From Pteria penguin (Eukaryota > Mollusca > Bivalvia > Pterioida > Pteriidae), in NCBI GenBank assembly GCA_035048485.1, contig CM068590.1:2652593-2716592 (forward strand): a stretch of 64,000 nt of DNA, given 5' to 3'. The position numbers were made by a program, and so were the translations under genes. Positions 53,151-64,000 of the stretch are shown here, piece after piece (position 1 is the first letter of the stretch; each line of letters starts with the position of its first letter). The notes beneath the pieces were generated by a model. The model saw only the letters and a list, made by a program, of their open reading frames with translations, had not been told where the DNA came from and made no database searches.

Positions 53151-56100
53151 TTACATTACTTAATATATATGCCTGCTTTGAGAATTCAAATTAACCTCCC
53201 TGCTTAATTAAGACTTAATTAGTCTTCTTTCATTTAAAATGAACAAGATGTTTGTGAAACATGAATGCCGCGGGCAACAACATAGTCCAAATGAGGCAAA
53301 TTTTGAAATGTAGGTCAAAGGTCACGGCCACTGCAACAAGGTCAAAGACCTTGGTGTAGTTTGAAAGGATTTTATTAGTGGAGTATCGACTACCACAAAT
53401 TGCTGAACAAAAATCTGCCAAAATGTTGGGCCAAAATGGCATCTTAACGACCTTGCTCCTTTATTAGCGTTTAAAACATCTAATCCATCTTCTTTTCCAC
53501 TATTTCTCACTTCCATAGCTTACAATAACACAACACAAAGTGAAACAATCCTTCCATTTCACTTCACTTTTTTAAAAGAGGTGAGATCCTCCACAGCTGA
53601 ACAAACAGACAATTCATGCATCACAAATGTAGAATTGAAAAATCTTGTACATGTCGCATTTGTATAGGAAATCCAAGTGTCAATGACAATTTGTGGAAGT
53701 GAGAGCAATAAGCATTAAGCAATGTTGGCAAGCTTTTGAATACCGATTTTAGATTTTATACTTCATGAATCGGATTGAATATATAATCAGAGAACGAGGT
53801 GTCAATATTAACATGTGATAAAAGTAAAAACAACAGTACTGTAAATCACTCGTTATTTACAATGATTTTATTTCTTGGATCATGATTCCATGCGAAATTG
53901 GAAGTTCTCCCTTTCCTTGATTTGGCATAATACTATGATAAGAGCATGGGCTCTCCCAAAACTAATGTATTACCAATATATCCAAAGGGCACAATAGCAA
54001 ATAAGTCACATGAAATAGAAGTGATTTACGGTACTTTATAACTTTATTATTAAATTATATCATACGACTAAATATAACATAAGTTATAGTTTGATAAATT
54101 GGATGAATTTAGTTGAATATGTTATCTAAAATGATTTGTAAATCACATGATACATACTATAATTCTCTACGACATACTCAATTTATCATATTATATATAA
54201 CAAACAAATAAAATACAGAGAAATAATTCCAAATTATGATCACAGTATCACAATGAAAGGAATCTGATTCATTTTCTTAACAAAAGATCAACTACTGAGT
54301 TGCAAATTGTAAAACTGAATTATCATTTTCTGCATGGAACTTGAGTATATACCCATCCACTTCACAATGAGTACAATAACAGGGGTGTACAGCAAAACCC
54401 TAATGAGGCTTGACCATTCTCACATCAGGGGGTGTGAAGCATTGTCTATTTGTGGTTACAGCCATACACTGCGTTACACTTCTTTACAATATCATAAAAA
54501 AAAATAATTGAAATATGGAGTAGATAATTAAAACTGAATCATTACTATTTGCTTTTACTGTTTTTTAAATGAATACTATATAAGGGATGTATAATTACAA
54601 TACGACTTCAGTCCTGAAAATCATATTCCTACTAATATTCCAAACTGCATTAAATCACCCTGTCTATGTAGGGTCATCTTAAATGAATTTGATGTTATAT
54701 CTACCTTTTGCGTAGGGTTAGTAGTGACTTAACAATATCTTTAACAAAAATCTACAACGCAAATCCCATAATTCAATGTAACTCTGCAAATAGTGTAGTA
54801 CAAGAAGCTGAGAAAATGTATTCTACATTTAATAAAGGTCACAAAAATGTAAAGCTAAGTGAAATGTAAAAAGAAATAGATATAAAATTGTAGAAAGGGC
54901 TCTGAAATCATGCGTATCACAAAGAATTAATCTAATTCATTGGAAACGCCAATTAAGAAGAAGCTAACTTTCATCATAACATCATACAGAGGGAGTCAAA
55001 CAGAACAGCCATATACTATACAATTTCTACAGCTACTTCAACATATTAATTTTTAAGATTAAAAACAATTTCAAGAAACATGTGGCTATGTTGCGCCTTT
55101 AAATACATGTATTTTCAAAATGAGACATCGCATAAACAGTAATAATGTTAGTAAATCTAATATAACATTAAAACAGGAAAGTATGGTGAATATAACCGAC
55201 TAACTACACCATAAACTAGGAGTATCTGGATGCAAAACATTCTTCCAGCATATTTAGTGGCTAATACATGTATATTCCGTAATAGGTTTCATGTTTCTTA
55301 GATCTCTATTCATTTCCCATAACTGACTGTTCATCACACACTCGACATCGCACCTTTTGGCATATTTTTTTCATTATGATGTCATAAATAAATGGCCCAT
55401 CAAACATGAATTTGACTGTGACGTCACGATGAAACTACATAATGGGCTTGGTTATAGTTGGATCTCGCTATCCCTTTATTGTACCATCAAATGTCAACAT
55501 TAAATGACGTCACAGGAGATGGTAATAGAATTCTCCTATGATAACATGATTGCCTGGGCTTCCAGGTAAATGCTTATTTAAGGTCTCTAGTCACGTCAGG
55601 AGTGAACACACACAGCTAAAGCACAACGGGAAATGAGCACTGTGAAGCACAGAGCACATTGATATGTACAACTTGGGACATTGTATAGTGTAAAGAACCA
55701 GCAAGCACAGTGTAGCATACAGCATAATGCAGGTATGCATTCTGAAATACAGAGAGCACAAACAGCACAATGACACTGCAATACAGACCATTATTTACAG
55801 AGCACACACAGCACAATCTCACTATGCAATCTGCAACACAGAGCATTTTGTACGGAGCACAAAAACACAGGGGCAGGCAACAGGTCTTACCGCTATGTAA
55901 GCAAAAGCACAATGTCAAATGAGCACTGACTAACAGAGCACAATGATATGTTCAGCTTGGAACACTAATAAAATGGACAAATAGCACGCTGACTGCTCGA
56001 CACAACGAGCAAGTGGAAATACTGCAACGCATATGAACCAAGTATTGCGACAGTATATACAACAGCAAGGCAGTTACAATCCAACCTGCCTTACAGACCA

Positions 56101-57526
56101 TCTGTCTTTTGCAACCACCTGTCTTTACGAGCCCTCTTTTATTGTTGTTTACAACTAACTGTCTGTACAAAACCAATGTTCTTTTAGAGGCCACCTTCAT
56201 TACGTCGCGACATTTCATCGTCATTATGTCGCCACATTTTCATGTTCATTACGTTGCCACGACGGCTTCTTCAGACATCTTTATCTGAAGTCCTTGATTT
56301 TGATCCTAAAACCTTAATTCATGTAGTGTACACAAACAAACATATAATAGAAGATGAATCACAAACACTTAAAAGAAGACATACTGAAAGATGATTTGTC
56401 ATATTTCAATCTATAAAATTCATATATACTATAAAAAGAATTCACTAACTGTTTTGTATCAACTGCCATCGAAGTTTTGTAACATAAACTAACAATAAAA
56501 AATAAAGAAAGACTCTAATGTTAACACAGAAATTTCATACAAAACAAACAAGAGCGTCAGATAAAACAAAAACAGAAAAGAAAGTATACGTCATTAGCTT
56601 CCTGATTATTTGCTTTAAGGGTGAAAATAGACACTACAGAATGGTTAACATGGACTGGTACAAAATATGTGAATATATGTGTAGTCGGAGTGGGCAAACA
56701 CTTACACCTCTATGTCATGAAAACTTAGTTGGAATGTCTGGATCTTGCAAGCGAAGAGTTTAAACATACAGATCACTAACCGTCTGGGTATTAATATTAT
56801 TGTCATGGAGAACGAAAAAATGCAAGGCTTTTTAGCTCGCTTTCTATAATCTTTCAATTGTGTCGCAACAAGAAAGCATGAGATAACCAACCTCTTCAGC
56901 ATTATGGCCAAACACGAGATTTGAACCTGGACTGTCTGCACTGTAAAGTAAGCATTTAACTATTACAACAAGTCTCGTCCTGGTGGAAGCGGGAACGAAT
57001 TAAAGTAAGTAAATAAGGTCCTCTATCAATAATTGATGTCAGGATATAGGTGAAATATTCCATATATAGTATTTAAAATCAACAAAATGAAAAATACCCT
57101 GAAGTTTTTGTTGGCATTGAATACAGAGACTGTAGGTTTCCAAGTACCAGGTGTGTTGCTTATGCTGGTATCAGAAATAGAGATGTGAAAGATGGGCAAA
57201 TGGGCCCACAGACAACGATATCACCAACTGAGCATGTGATACTAAAACGAAAATAAATTGACTTAGCATTATCAGCTTATTGTTTGCAAAGACCAGCAAG
57301 TTTCTTTTCCCATATCTCATATTTGAAACAGGTAAGATCCGAATACATAGAAGTAATTTCAGCAAAATTTATGGTAATCTGACTGTTCTATAATCAACAT
57401 GTTCATTTCTTACGATCTTTATACACTGATTACACCATGAGTTTTTCACTATGTTAGCTATGATATGCATACAATGAAGAATGACTAATTTAAATAACGA
57501 AGTATCTATCAAAAAGATGGAGTAGG
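53151..57526. other. Long AT-rich interval downstream of the NUDT9-like gene
   Basis: About 4.4 kb with few repeats and no supported exon. Part may be the 3' UTR of the minus-strand NUDT9-like gene. Minus-strand AATAAA candidates exist (for example the complement at 56138-56143), but none can be chosen. CRE-like TGACGTCA(C/T) motifs lie near 55420 and 55505. Imperfect GAGCACA-rich repeats occupy 55610-55975, where AAAGCACAA(C/T)G…AAATGAGCACTG occurs at about 55617 and 55903. A degraded SINE-like segment lies at 56840-56985. Confidence 0.45.
56815..56985 (-). mobile_element. Decayed short tRNA-SINE
   Basis: GCATGAGATAACCAACCTCT, CAGCATTATGGCC and GAGATTTGAACCTGGACT parallel the body and inverted B box of the short family (GGAGGTTACCAACCTCTTAA, CATAGTGGC, AATCGAACCC). 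Confidence 0.55.
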
Positions 57527-60500
57527 TCACCAGCTGGCATTCCGTCGCTTAGCAACCTCTGCTATAAAGTCTATATGACTGGCGTAAAGGTCAAGTTCAC
57601 TACTTAAATCTGTCCACCTCACTGACATGGCATCATCACCTGTAATGAGCAAAGCCAATTAAAATTATATCCTACTTATTCAATTTTAGGATAGATTTGC
57701 TTAAAAACTGAACCAGTTTCTTCTTATGGTCTATCATAGAGCCTCATAATGACATCTGATGTGGATACCGAATGAAAATTTGGAGTTTCTTCAACTTCCT
57801 CAATTGACTGATTCAGAAATCTGTCATTGCCATATATAGGCAAAATCAACACACTACTCAAAATCTTCTTTTCTGGCGGATATTTTCTCTTCATAGTTGC
57901 AGTAAAATATATTGGATATATAATAATCTGAATAAAGAAAAGAAATTTAAACCTTCCCATATAAACCTTTCTGTAGAAAGACAAAGAAAATTTCTCTTTT
58001 TGCAATATTCCTGGCAATCCTGCAGCTTTATTCATAACTACATGTAAGTTAGAGTTATCTGTCTTGTCTTCAACTACATTTGATCTGAGGAACTCTTAAT
58101 TGCAGATCTAGAGATATAAAAGTTTCGCGCTCCGGATATGTTCTTAAAGTGCAGAAGATTTCTGTGAGATTTTATTGTGAACTACAGTAGTACATTGTGA
58201 GACTTTCTTGGTTTATAGTGGACTATCTCACTATACAGTGAAAGTGCTTGTCTGGTACCTCAAAAGTTTGCCTAAATGACATACCAGAATGCCTCAAACT
58301 TGGACTAAATGGCAAACCAGAATGAAGCAGTGAGCAGTAGAGGGCAAAACTGATCACCTGAGAATTTTTTTTTTCTAGTAGTCAGGATAAGACCCTGATC
58401 ATCAGATCACTAAGCTGGCATGTTTAACACCAATGGACACGGTCCTACCATCTAACCTTCTTTATCTCATGAGATTGACAATGTGATAAGTACAGCCGGG
58501 GCCGGTTGTTCAGAGATGGAATAAGTCCAACTCCAGGGGCAAACCAGTACTTCTTGGATAGAATTAAATTTCAGAATTTCAACCATCGTGTGAGACCCAC
58601 GGGGTAGATCGTACTTCACTAACCCCGTGGGACAATACAAACAAAAACCTTCGGAAGGTGTGTCTGAAATCCTGCGTTTTCATTGGTCCACCACGACACC
58701 GTGATGATCCATTGAAACGACACCTAATATCGGCAAAACGGGGTTGTGTTACCTGTGTCGTAATATGGCGGCGATCGACGATGTAAATTATACCAAGCTT
58801 AAGATGCTGCAAGATTTCAAATTAAAAGAATTACAAAAATTTCAGAAACATGCTAATATACAAGCTTTGGTTATGGAGAGATGTTATGTCTTCATATCCG
58901 TCAAAACAGGAGTTCAAACACTTCCTTTGGTATGCAGGATTGATTTGATTGGTTGTGGGGGCGGTGTCTGATGACATGAATATTAATGAGTTCCGATGTT
59001 TTTTGTTTGTATTGTCCAGCGGGGTTTGTGCGGTACGATCAACACTATGGGTTTCACACGATGAATTTCAACCAGTTGCTCAAATTTTTTATTCCAGGAA
59101 TAACTTTATTGCAGGGATAATGTTTTTTTCTCATGGAACTGACTCAGAGTATCTTATTCCATGAAAAATATATATATTGTCGGAATAAAAGGTGTGGTCA
59201 CAGAAAAGAGAAACAGTGTGATTAAATTACATTCGATATTAAATTAAACAACATTAAATTTGCTTATCCTAGTAATAACATTCATATTTACACTTGTACA
59301 TTGAATAAGTTATTCCACTTTTTACCTTAATGCAACACTTTTTTTATCCTAGGCATAACAATGATTGATTGATTATTGTTTTACGTCAATCCACGATTAT
59401 TTCACGTATATGGTGACGGCATCTGCCTGATGCACTGCAAACAAATTTAGACCTTTGCAACAGACCCATCCGAAGCAGTGAGGGATCTTTTATGTGCCAC
59501 GCCTACCATGACACGGGACCTCGGTTTTTACTGTCTCATTCGAAAGTCAGAACATGGCAGCTCCCAGAGCAGGAGTCGAACCTGGGACCTCTCAATCATG
59601 AGCCGAGCACCTTATCCACTCGGCCACATCGGCTTCCCAGGGATAAAAATCCGAGGAATAAGAAAATTTTACACAAGACACTCTTATCCTAGGAATAAAG
59701 TTAAAACCTATTTGATTGGCATGTCTTACCAGCACAGAGGTCTATCTGTCCCAGACTTGTTCCATCCTCATCATGGAAGTTCAGGGCCACCGTCTCCATC
59801 CAGGCGTTGTCCGTGTTACGTGGATCGTCCACATATCCTCGATAAATCTATAAAATATTTGCAATCTGTTATTTGCTTGCCATATCAGTGTTCCTATTCA
59901 TGCAGAATGGTGCATGAATCACGCATATTTAGACAGAATTCATGCAAAAAATTTCACATACATGCGTTTTCATGCGACCGATGTACTAAAAAGTATAATG
60001 TACATATTAGAAGTTCCCTCATAAATAACATAAAACAATCATTTAAACACTTTAGGCAGTGTTGTTTATAGATGAGTTGGTAAAAAAAATGTAGGTTAGA
60101 ATGCCAGTAACGTGCTGACACACAATGTGCATGATTTGTAGTGCTAAAACATAGGTATCGACTACGGTATACACTTTTAATGACAACTCGTTTCTAATCA
60201 CGCTTCATAGATTTTTCTCTAGTACTGACTGACTTTACTGAGTCTTCCAAATGAAAAGCGTACGAAACAACTGATGGCGAAACTTTAAGAGACAATGATG
60301 GTTCTCATAAAAACTAAAAGTGCACTTATAAGTTCAAACGATTTAACATATATAATCCAGGGTTTTTAAATCCAGTAGTTCTTACCTTTACCCTCAGAAC
60401 TGGTGGCCATACTTTCATGTTTCAATATATGGGGGTATAAAACCCTCATTTCAATATTTCATTAGGAACGCTACTTATTACTGATGGATGCCACGACAAG

Positions 60501-63500
60501 ATTATTTCACTTATATGGTGGCAGCACTAGTCCCGTGCATGGCTTCATCACTTTGACCAACGCACTGACCAGAAGCAGCGAAGGATCATTTATGTGCCAT
60601 CCGTATACATGTACTTTAGACACGAGGGCCTCAGTTAATACTGTTCCATAGAAAGGAGACAGAGAAAGTTAAATCAATGGTTTGGGCACTTTTCCCAAAC
60701 ATAGGACAGAACTACAGATGGACTGACAGGCAGACCTGACAGACAGATGTGGCCATCTCTTAAGGAACTGGGGAATAAAAAGCTAAAGAGAAAGTAAGAG
60801 TGGATGGTTTACATGGAAGCAGGAGGTCATCTGCCTCTTAATCATCATAGCACAATCTGGGAATCAAAAATCCCTGGTCAAAATATGTATCTCAGGTAGA
60901 AAAATAGACCTTATTAAATGGAAATTCCCATACAACATTTATTTAGTAACCAAATAGTGATATGAAACATATGAAAAAATAAAAACAAAAAAATAGTAAT
61001 AACTTGGTTATATCTTTAAAAATAGTTTTTTGGCTTGACAAACCTGAGTTTCAAGTGGCAAATCTATAAAAGGGAAACAGTAGTATACAAGAAGAAATAC
61101 TTTGCCACATTAATTTATTCTTGATTTTAGTGTGCTGTACAGTTGCGAAGGTCTTTGATAAGAGTCTGTTTTCATCAAATCATACGGATAGTCCTCATTT
61201 TCTTTTCCATATATGGAGTATTAACCTAGATTGGTACAGAGCACATTTTGTATCAATTCTTAATAAAACAAGTTTAACAGTTATCGTTTACACAGACCAT
61301 ATATAAACACCTGACCACATCAACCTAGGATTTCTTACTTCTTCTCCTGAGTTAAATAAAACTTCTAGTTTCTTCTCAATCCTATTCCTCTGTGCGTCTG
61401 TCATTTCCAGGGAGTTGAGGGCCTCCTCCCCAAACTCTCTTCTCAGTGTAGCTGTAATCACTTCACCAGCATCTACCATACCCTGAAATTCAAACATCAA
61501 GGTTGATGAATGCTATAATTATCCCTTCAATGGCATTCTCGCAATTTGATTGGTTAACAGCTGTCATCAGAACTGTGTTTTTTAATACCCCATGACAATA
61601 AGTGATCAGCAGATGTCACATGTGGTCTATGTAAGGTCAAAGACTCGGACATACAACCTTTAGTGCCAGATCAAAGTTTAAATCAAAGGTGCACTACTTC
61701 AAGTCAGATGCTTTGACATATCACAATAACATCTGTACCTTTCATGGTTAAGGAGAAGAATGGCAGACAAGATTGTAGGGAAAGAAAAACAAATGGACAG
61801 ACACACGACATTTTAATGCCGGCATATAGAAAATGTTTCATATACTATTAGACTGATGATTAAAGAATGAAACAAATTAAACTGCATTTTTTTGTTGAAT
61901 TATAAAACATTTTCCTCTATAAAACCTGAAAGCACAAGGTTCAAATTCTAAACAGAGAAAAATGGGTGGCCAAATCCTGTAATAGTTTGAAATCAGTCAA
62001 AGAAGTAAGTTTTCAGCACTTACCCCAGGAATGGCCCACTGGTGATTATCTTTTCGTTGTACAGAAACAAACTGTAAGATCGGCTTTCCGTCTTTGCCTA
62101 ATATTTTCTTATCATTATCATCCCTCTTCCATCTATAAAGAACACCAATATCAAAATCAACATCAATATCAACATCCACAACAATATCAACATCTACATT
62201 AATATCAATACCCAGATACCATACCAATATCAACTGTATCAACATCAATATCAACATCTACATCCACTTCAATATCAGTATCAACATACATATCAACATC
62301 TATATCAACATCAATAACATCAACCTCACATCAATATCAACATCAATATCAACATACATTTTAACATCTATATTAACATCCATAACATCAACCTCAACAT
62401 CCACATCAATATCAACATACATATCAACATCCACATCAATATCCACATCAACATCCATACCAACATCCACATCAACATCCATATCAACATCCATATCAAC
62501 ATCCACATCAACATCCACATCAACATCCATATCAACATCCACATCAACATCCATATCAACATCCACATCAACATCCACATCAACATCCATATCAACATCC
62601 ACATCAACATCCATATCAACATCCACATCAACATCCATATCAACATCCACATCAACATCCACATCAACATCCACATCAACATCCACATCAACATCCATAT
62701 CAACATCCATATCAACATCCATATCAACATACATATCAACATCCATATCAACATCTATATCAACATCCATATCAACATCCACATCAACATCCATATCAAC
62801 ATCCATATCAACATCCACATCAACATCCATATCAACATCCATATCAACATACACATCAACATCCATATCAACATCCATATCAACATACAGATCAACATAC
62901 ATATCAACACTCACATCAACATACATATAAACATCAATATCAACATCCACATCCAAATCATCATCCATATTAAGATTATTTCCTGTTGATTGACAGGTTA
63001 CCTGCAGGATTCCCTGAAGGGGTATCAGCAGGACACCTTGTAGGGGATACCAGCAGGACACTGTGTAGTGGGTACCAGCAGGACACTGTGTAGTGTGTAC
63101 CAGCAGGACACCTTCCAGGGGGTACCAGCAGGACACTAGTAGGTACCAGCAGGACACCTTCCAGGGGGTACCAGCAGGACACCTTGTAGGGGATACCAGC
63201 AGGACACTGTGTAGTAAGTACCAGCAGGACACCTTCCAGGGGGTACCAGCAGGACACCTTGTAGGGGGTTCCTGCCAGGGACCTAGTATGAGAACCTGCA
63301 GGGCACCTTGTATGGGACACCTGCACAATCCCTTGTAGGGGCACCTGCTGGACACCTTGTAGGAAACATCTGCCAGCAATATGTAGGGGACATCTACCCA
63401 ACACTATATAGGAAGCACCTGTCAGGTACCCTGTAGGACTATTCTTCAATTAACGAACATGTACATGTATCTGCTTCTCTATCTAGATGTAAGGTTTTTA

Positions 63501-64000
63501 TAAGATAAAACCATGTGTTTTAGCTATGATGGAAAAGAGCATACAGAAAGTAATTTGAAAAGGCCACGAACTCGTTCAAGATAATTTTGGTAAATGCAAT
63601 TTTGTTTAGTAATCTGAGGTGTTTGTTTTCAGAAAACTGCACAATGCAACACATAATATTGAAAAACCGAGCTGGAATTCCTTACTGCCTAGGGTGGGTG
63701 AGGTGCAGTGGTGACAGGTATAAATTTCCATGCATCCGCTAGATAATGCCTCATCATGTAAATGAAATAATCGTAACATGACAAAAAGCAAGAAACAAAT
63801 ATCCATAATTATATTGAGGTAAGAGGGGTCAGAATGGTAAGGGAGATAAGAGAGGAAGGGATCAAAATTGGGAGTATTTTTCGGTCTGGACTTGGTACTT
63901 TTGTTTTATTTTTTCATTAGAACAGGAGATGGTTTTTACTGGCAATGTGAACCAATAAATTTACTACGTATAATTACCGGGTAACGATAGGATCGGCTGC
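57527..64000 (-). CDS. NUDT9-type ADP-ribose pyrophosphatase, 3' five exons (partial)
   Basis: Inferred minus-strand exons: 64000-63978 (AADPIVT, cut by the window edge), 62132-62024, 61482-61339, 59847-59730 and 57639-57527 (TGA). All have GT/AG junctions and consistent phases (2, 0, 0, 1). They read [20 protein letters not shown] … QWAIPG, then [20 protein letters not shown] (a complete Nudix box: G-x5-E-x7-REFGEE), [33 protein letters not shown] … and [20 protein letters not shown] … KRRNASW. NUDT9 hydrolyses ADP-ribose to AMP and ribose-5-phosphate, with Mg2+ bound by the Nudix-box glutamates, all present here. The catalytic REFGEE argues for an active enzyme. TRPM2 channels carry a homologous C-terminal domain, and without the N-terminus a TRPM2-like fusion cannot be excluded. 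The C-terminus is shorter than in human NUDT9. Confidence 0.93.
58574..59073 (+). mobile_element. 478-bp element with inverted ends, 11-bp direct repeat and helicase exon-1 fragment
   Basis: GAATTTCAACC is perfectly repeated at 58574-58584 and 59063-59073. Between them, 58585-59062 begins ATCGTGTGAGACCCACGGGG and ends with an imperfect complement (…ACTATGGGTTTCACACGAT). The inverted arms are about 70 bp and include GGACAATACAAACAAAAA and its complement. Inside, an ATG at 58765 opens [20 protein letters not shown], then KELQKFQ…[18 protein letters not shown]. This looks like the N-terminus of a RecQ-type helicase up to a degenerate Walker A, after which the gene is missing. The element lies in an intron of the NUDT9-like gene, in opposite orientation. 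It looks like an internal-deletion derivative of a helicase-encoding transposon. Confidence 0.85.
58765..58971 (+). pseudogene. RecQ-type helicase N-terminal fragment
   Basis: 69 codons from the ATG. The order MAAIDDV… LKELQKFQ … [18 protein letters not shown] parallels RecQ-family N-termini ('LkxxQxxxIxxLxxxxDVFvxxxTGxGKS'). The Walker A lysine region is altered (KTGVQTLPL instead of TGxGKS/T-x-x-P) and the frame ends soon after. It has similar spacing but little identity to the helicase at 21.9 kb, so it belongs to a different subfamily. Confidence 0.55.
59075..59360. repeat. TATTCC(A/T)(A/G)GGAATAA-type short repeats
   Basis: TTATTCCAGGAATAAC, TATCTTATTCCATG, TATCCTAGTAATAAC, AAGTTATTCCAC and TATCCTAGGCATAAC recur here. 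TATCCTAGGAATAAAG follows after the SINE at 59.68 kb, so the SINE interrupted this stretch. Confidence 0.5.
59361..59636 (-). mobile_element. Long-family tRNA-SINE, best-preserved copy
   Basis: The complement begins with a tRNA-like head: A box TGGCCGAGTGGATAAGG (serine-tRNA-like) and B box GGTTCGACTCC. The body follows with GGCACATAAAAGATCCCTCA and TTGCAAAGGTCTAAATTTGT, then the block CGTGGATTGACGTAAAACAA and an (AATC)n end. It lies in the NUDT9-like gene's intron, 94 bp from an exon. The long and short SINE families share the GTTTTACGTC…ATATTTCA…TATAT 3' segment, so they probably share a 3' domain. Confidence 0.92.
60482..60655 (-). mobile_element. Long-family tRNA-SINE, head missing
   Basis: AGATTATTTCACTTATATGG, AGAAGCAGCGAAGGATCATT and TATGTGCCATCCGTATACA match the SINE body. 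The tRNA head and GATT tail are gone. Confidence 0.72.
60805..60875 (-). mobile_element. Short-family SINE remnant
   Basis: ACATGGAAGCAGGAGGTCAT, CTGCCTCTTAATCATCATAG and CTGGGAATCAAAAATCCC correspond to the body and inverted B-box end of the 14.3 kb element. Confidence 0.6.
62141..62965. repeat. (ATCAACATCCAC)-type hexamer/dodecamer array
   Basis: About 825 bp of ATCAACATC(C/A)A(C/T) units, based on a 6-bp motif with 12- and 18-bp higher order. It lies within the NUDT9-like intron and runs to within about 9 bp of the splice acceptor at 62133. The minus-strand open frame that reads alternating Val-Asp/Met-Asp for ~200 codons is a by-product. Confidence 0.95.
62995..63440. repeat. 25-bp minisatellite (ACCAGCAGGACACCTTCCAGG)
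   Basis: About sixteen units built on ACCAGCAGGACACTGTGTAG or ACCAGCAGGACACCTTGTAG with GGGGT/GTGGGT joins. Central units (63048-63270) are nearly perfect 25-mers; outer units decay. It is in the same intron as the preceding array. Confidence 0.93.
63441..63977. other. NUDT9-like intron, unique part
   Basis: No exon or repeat is recognised between the minisatellite and the donor site (complement GTAATT at 63972-63977). Confidence 0.5.

Noticed and set aside
59570..59636. Serine-like tRNA gene on the minus strand
   Set aside because: It is the head of the long SINE; the body follows directly and recurs at other loci.
59478..60071. 197-codon plus-strand frame
   Set aside because: It runs through the antisense of a SINE and of a NUDT9-like exon; no domain of its own.
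62300..63379. 359-codon minus-strand frame with Val-Asp/Met-Asp repeats
   Set aside because: It is the translation of the hexamer array plus the 25-bp minisatellite inside the NUDT9-like intron.

Overview
This is eukaryotic, AT-rich, intron-bearing and repeat-dense DNA, most likely from a bivalve mollusc. The clues are a family of RING-less B-box/TRIM-like genes with a beta-propeller-like C-terminus, tRNA-derived SINEs ending in (GATT/GGTT)n, Penelope-like retroelement fragments with a conserved 3' tail, and abundant miniature inverted-repeat elements. The species cannot be named from the sequence alone. No rRNA, CRISPR array or prokaryotic operon is present.

Layout. 0-7.5 kb: a degraded SINE, then a ~5 kb minisatellite with a 33-bp unit that contains higher-order repeats, is interrupted by a retroelement tail and ends in a 66-bp-period array. 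7.5-19.7 kb: non-coding DNA with three short SINEs that still carry perfect target-site duplications, a Penelope-like fragment, a 48-bp minisatellite and several palindromes and duplications. 19.7-21.5 kb: TRIM-like copy A, a truncated pseudogene. 21.9-28.4 kb: a two-gene, tail-to-tail unit made of a RecQ-type helicase (+) and a PHD-finger/DUF6589-like protein (-), both with introns and both damaged. The helicase gene is itself interrupted by a 1,072-bp inverted-repeat element whose ends are full of GTTAACGCG motifs. 29-32.6 kb: another retroelement fragment, a zinc-finger pseudogene lying inside an inverted repeat, a ~50-bp minisatellite and a GTAT microsatellite. 32.9-35.1 kb: intact TRIM-like copy B. 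35-42 kb: a 73-bp fold-back with a 9-bp target duplication, MITEs and minisatellites, and an orphan copy of the TRIM upstream region. 42-44.7 kb: the best-preserved Penelope-like reverse transcriptase, two nonsense codons away from open. 48.0-49.7 kb: intact TRIM-like copy C. 57.5-64 kb: the 3' five exons of a NUDT9-type ADP-ribose pyrophosphatase gene (-), running off the right edge; one intron is largely tandem repeat.

The only clear ordinary genes are TRIM-like B, TRIM-like C and the NUDT9-like gene. Much of the remaining recognisable sequence is mobile or tandemly repeated. The most interesting signal is the RecQ + PHD/DUF6589 pair. It is strengthened by a separate 478-bp element at 58.6-59.1 kb that has inverted termini, a perfect 11-bp direct repeat on both sides, and what looks like only the first exon of a RecQ-type helicase. 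Together these suggest a poorly characterised class of helicase-encoding DNA transposon and its deletion derivatives. All exon boundaries were inferred by eye from splice consensus, reading frame and family memory; no alignment was run.
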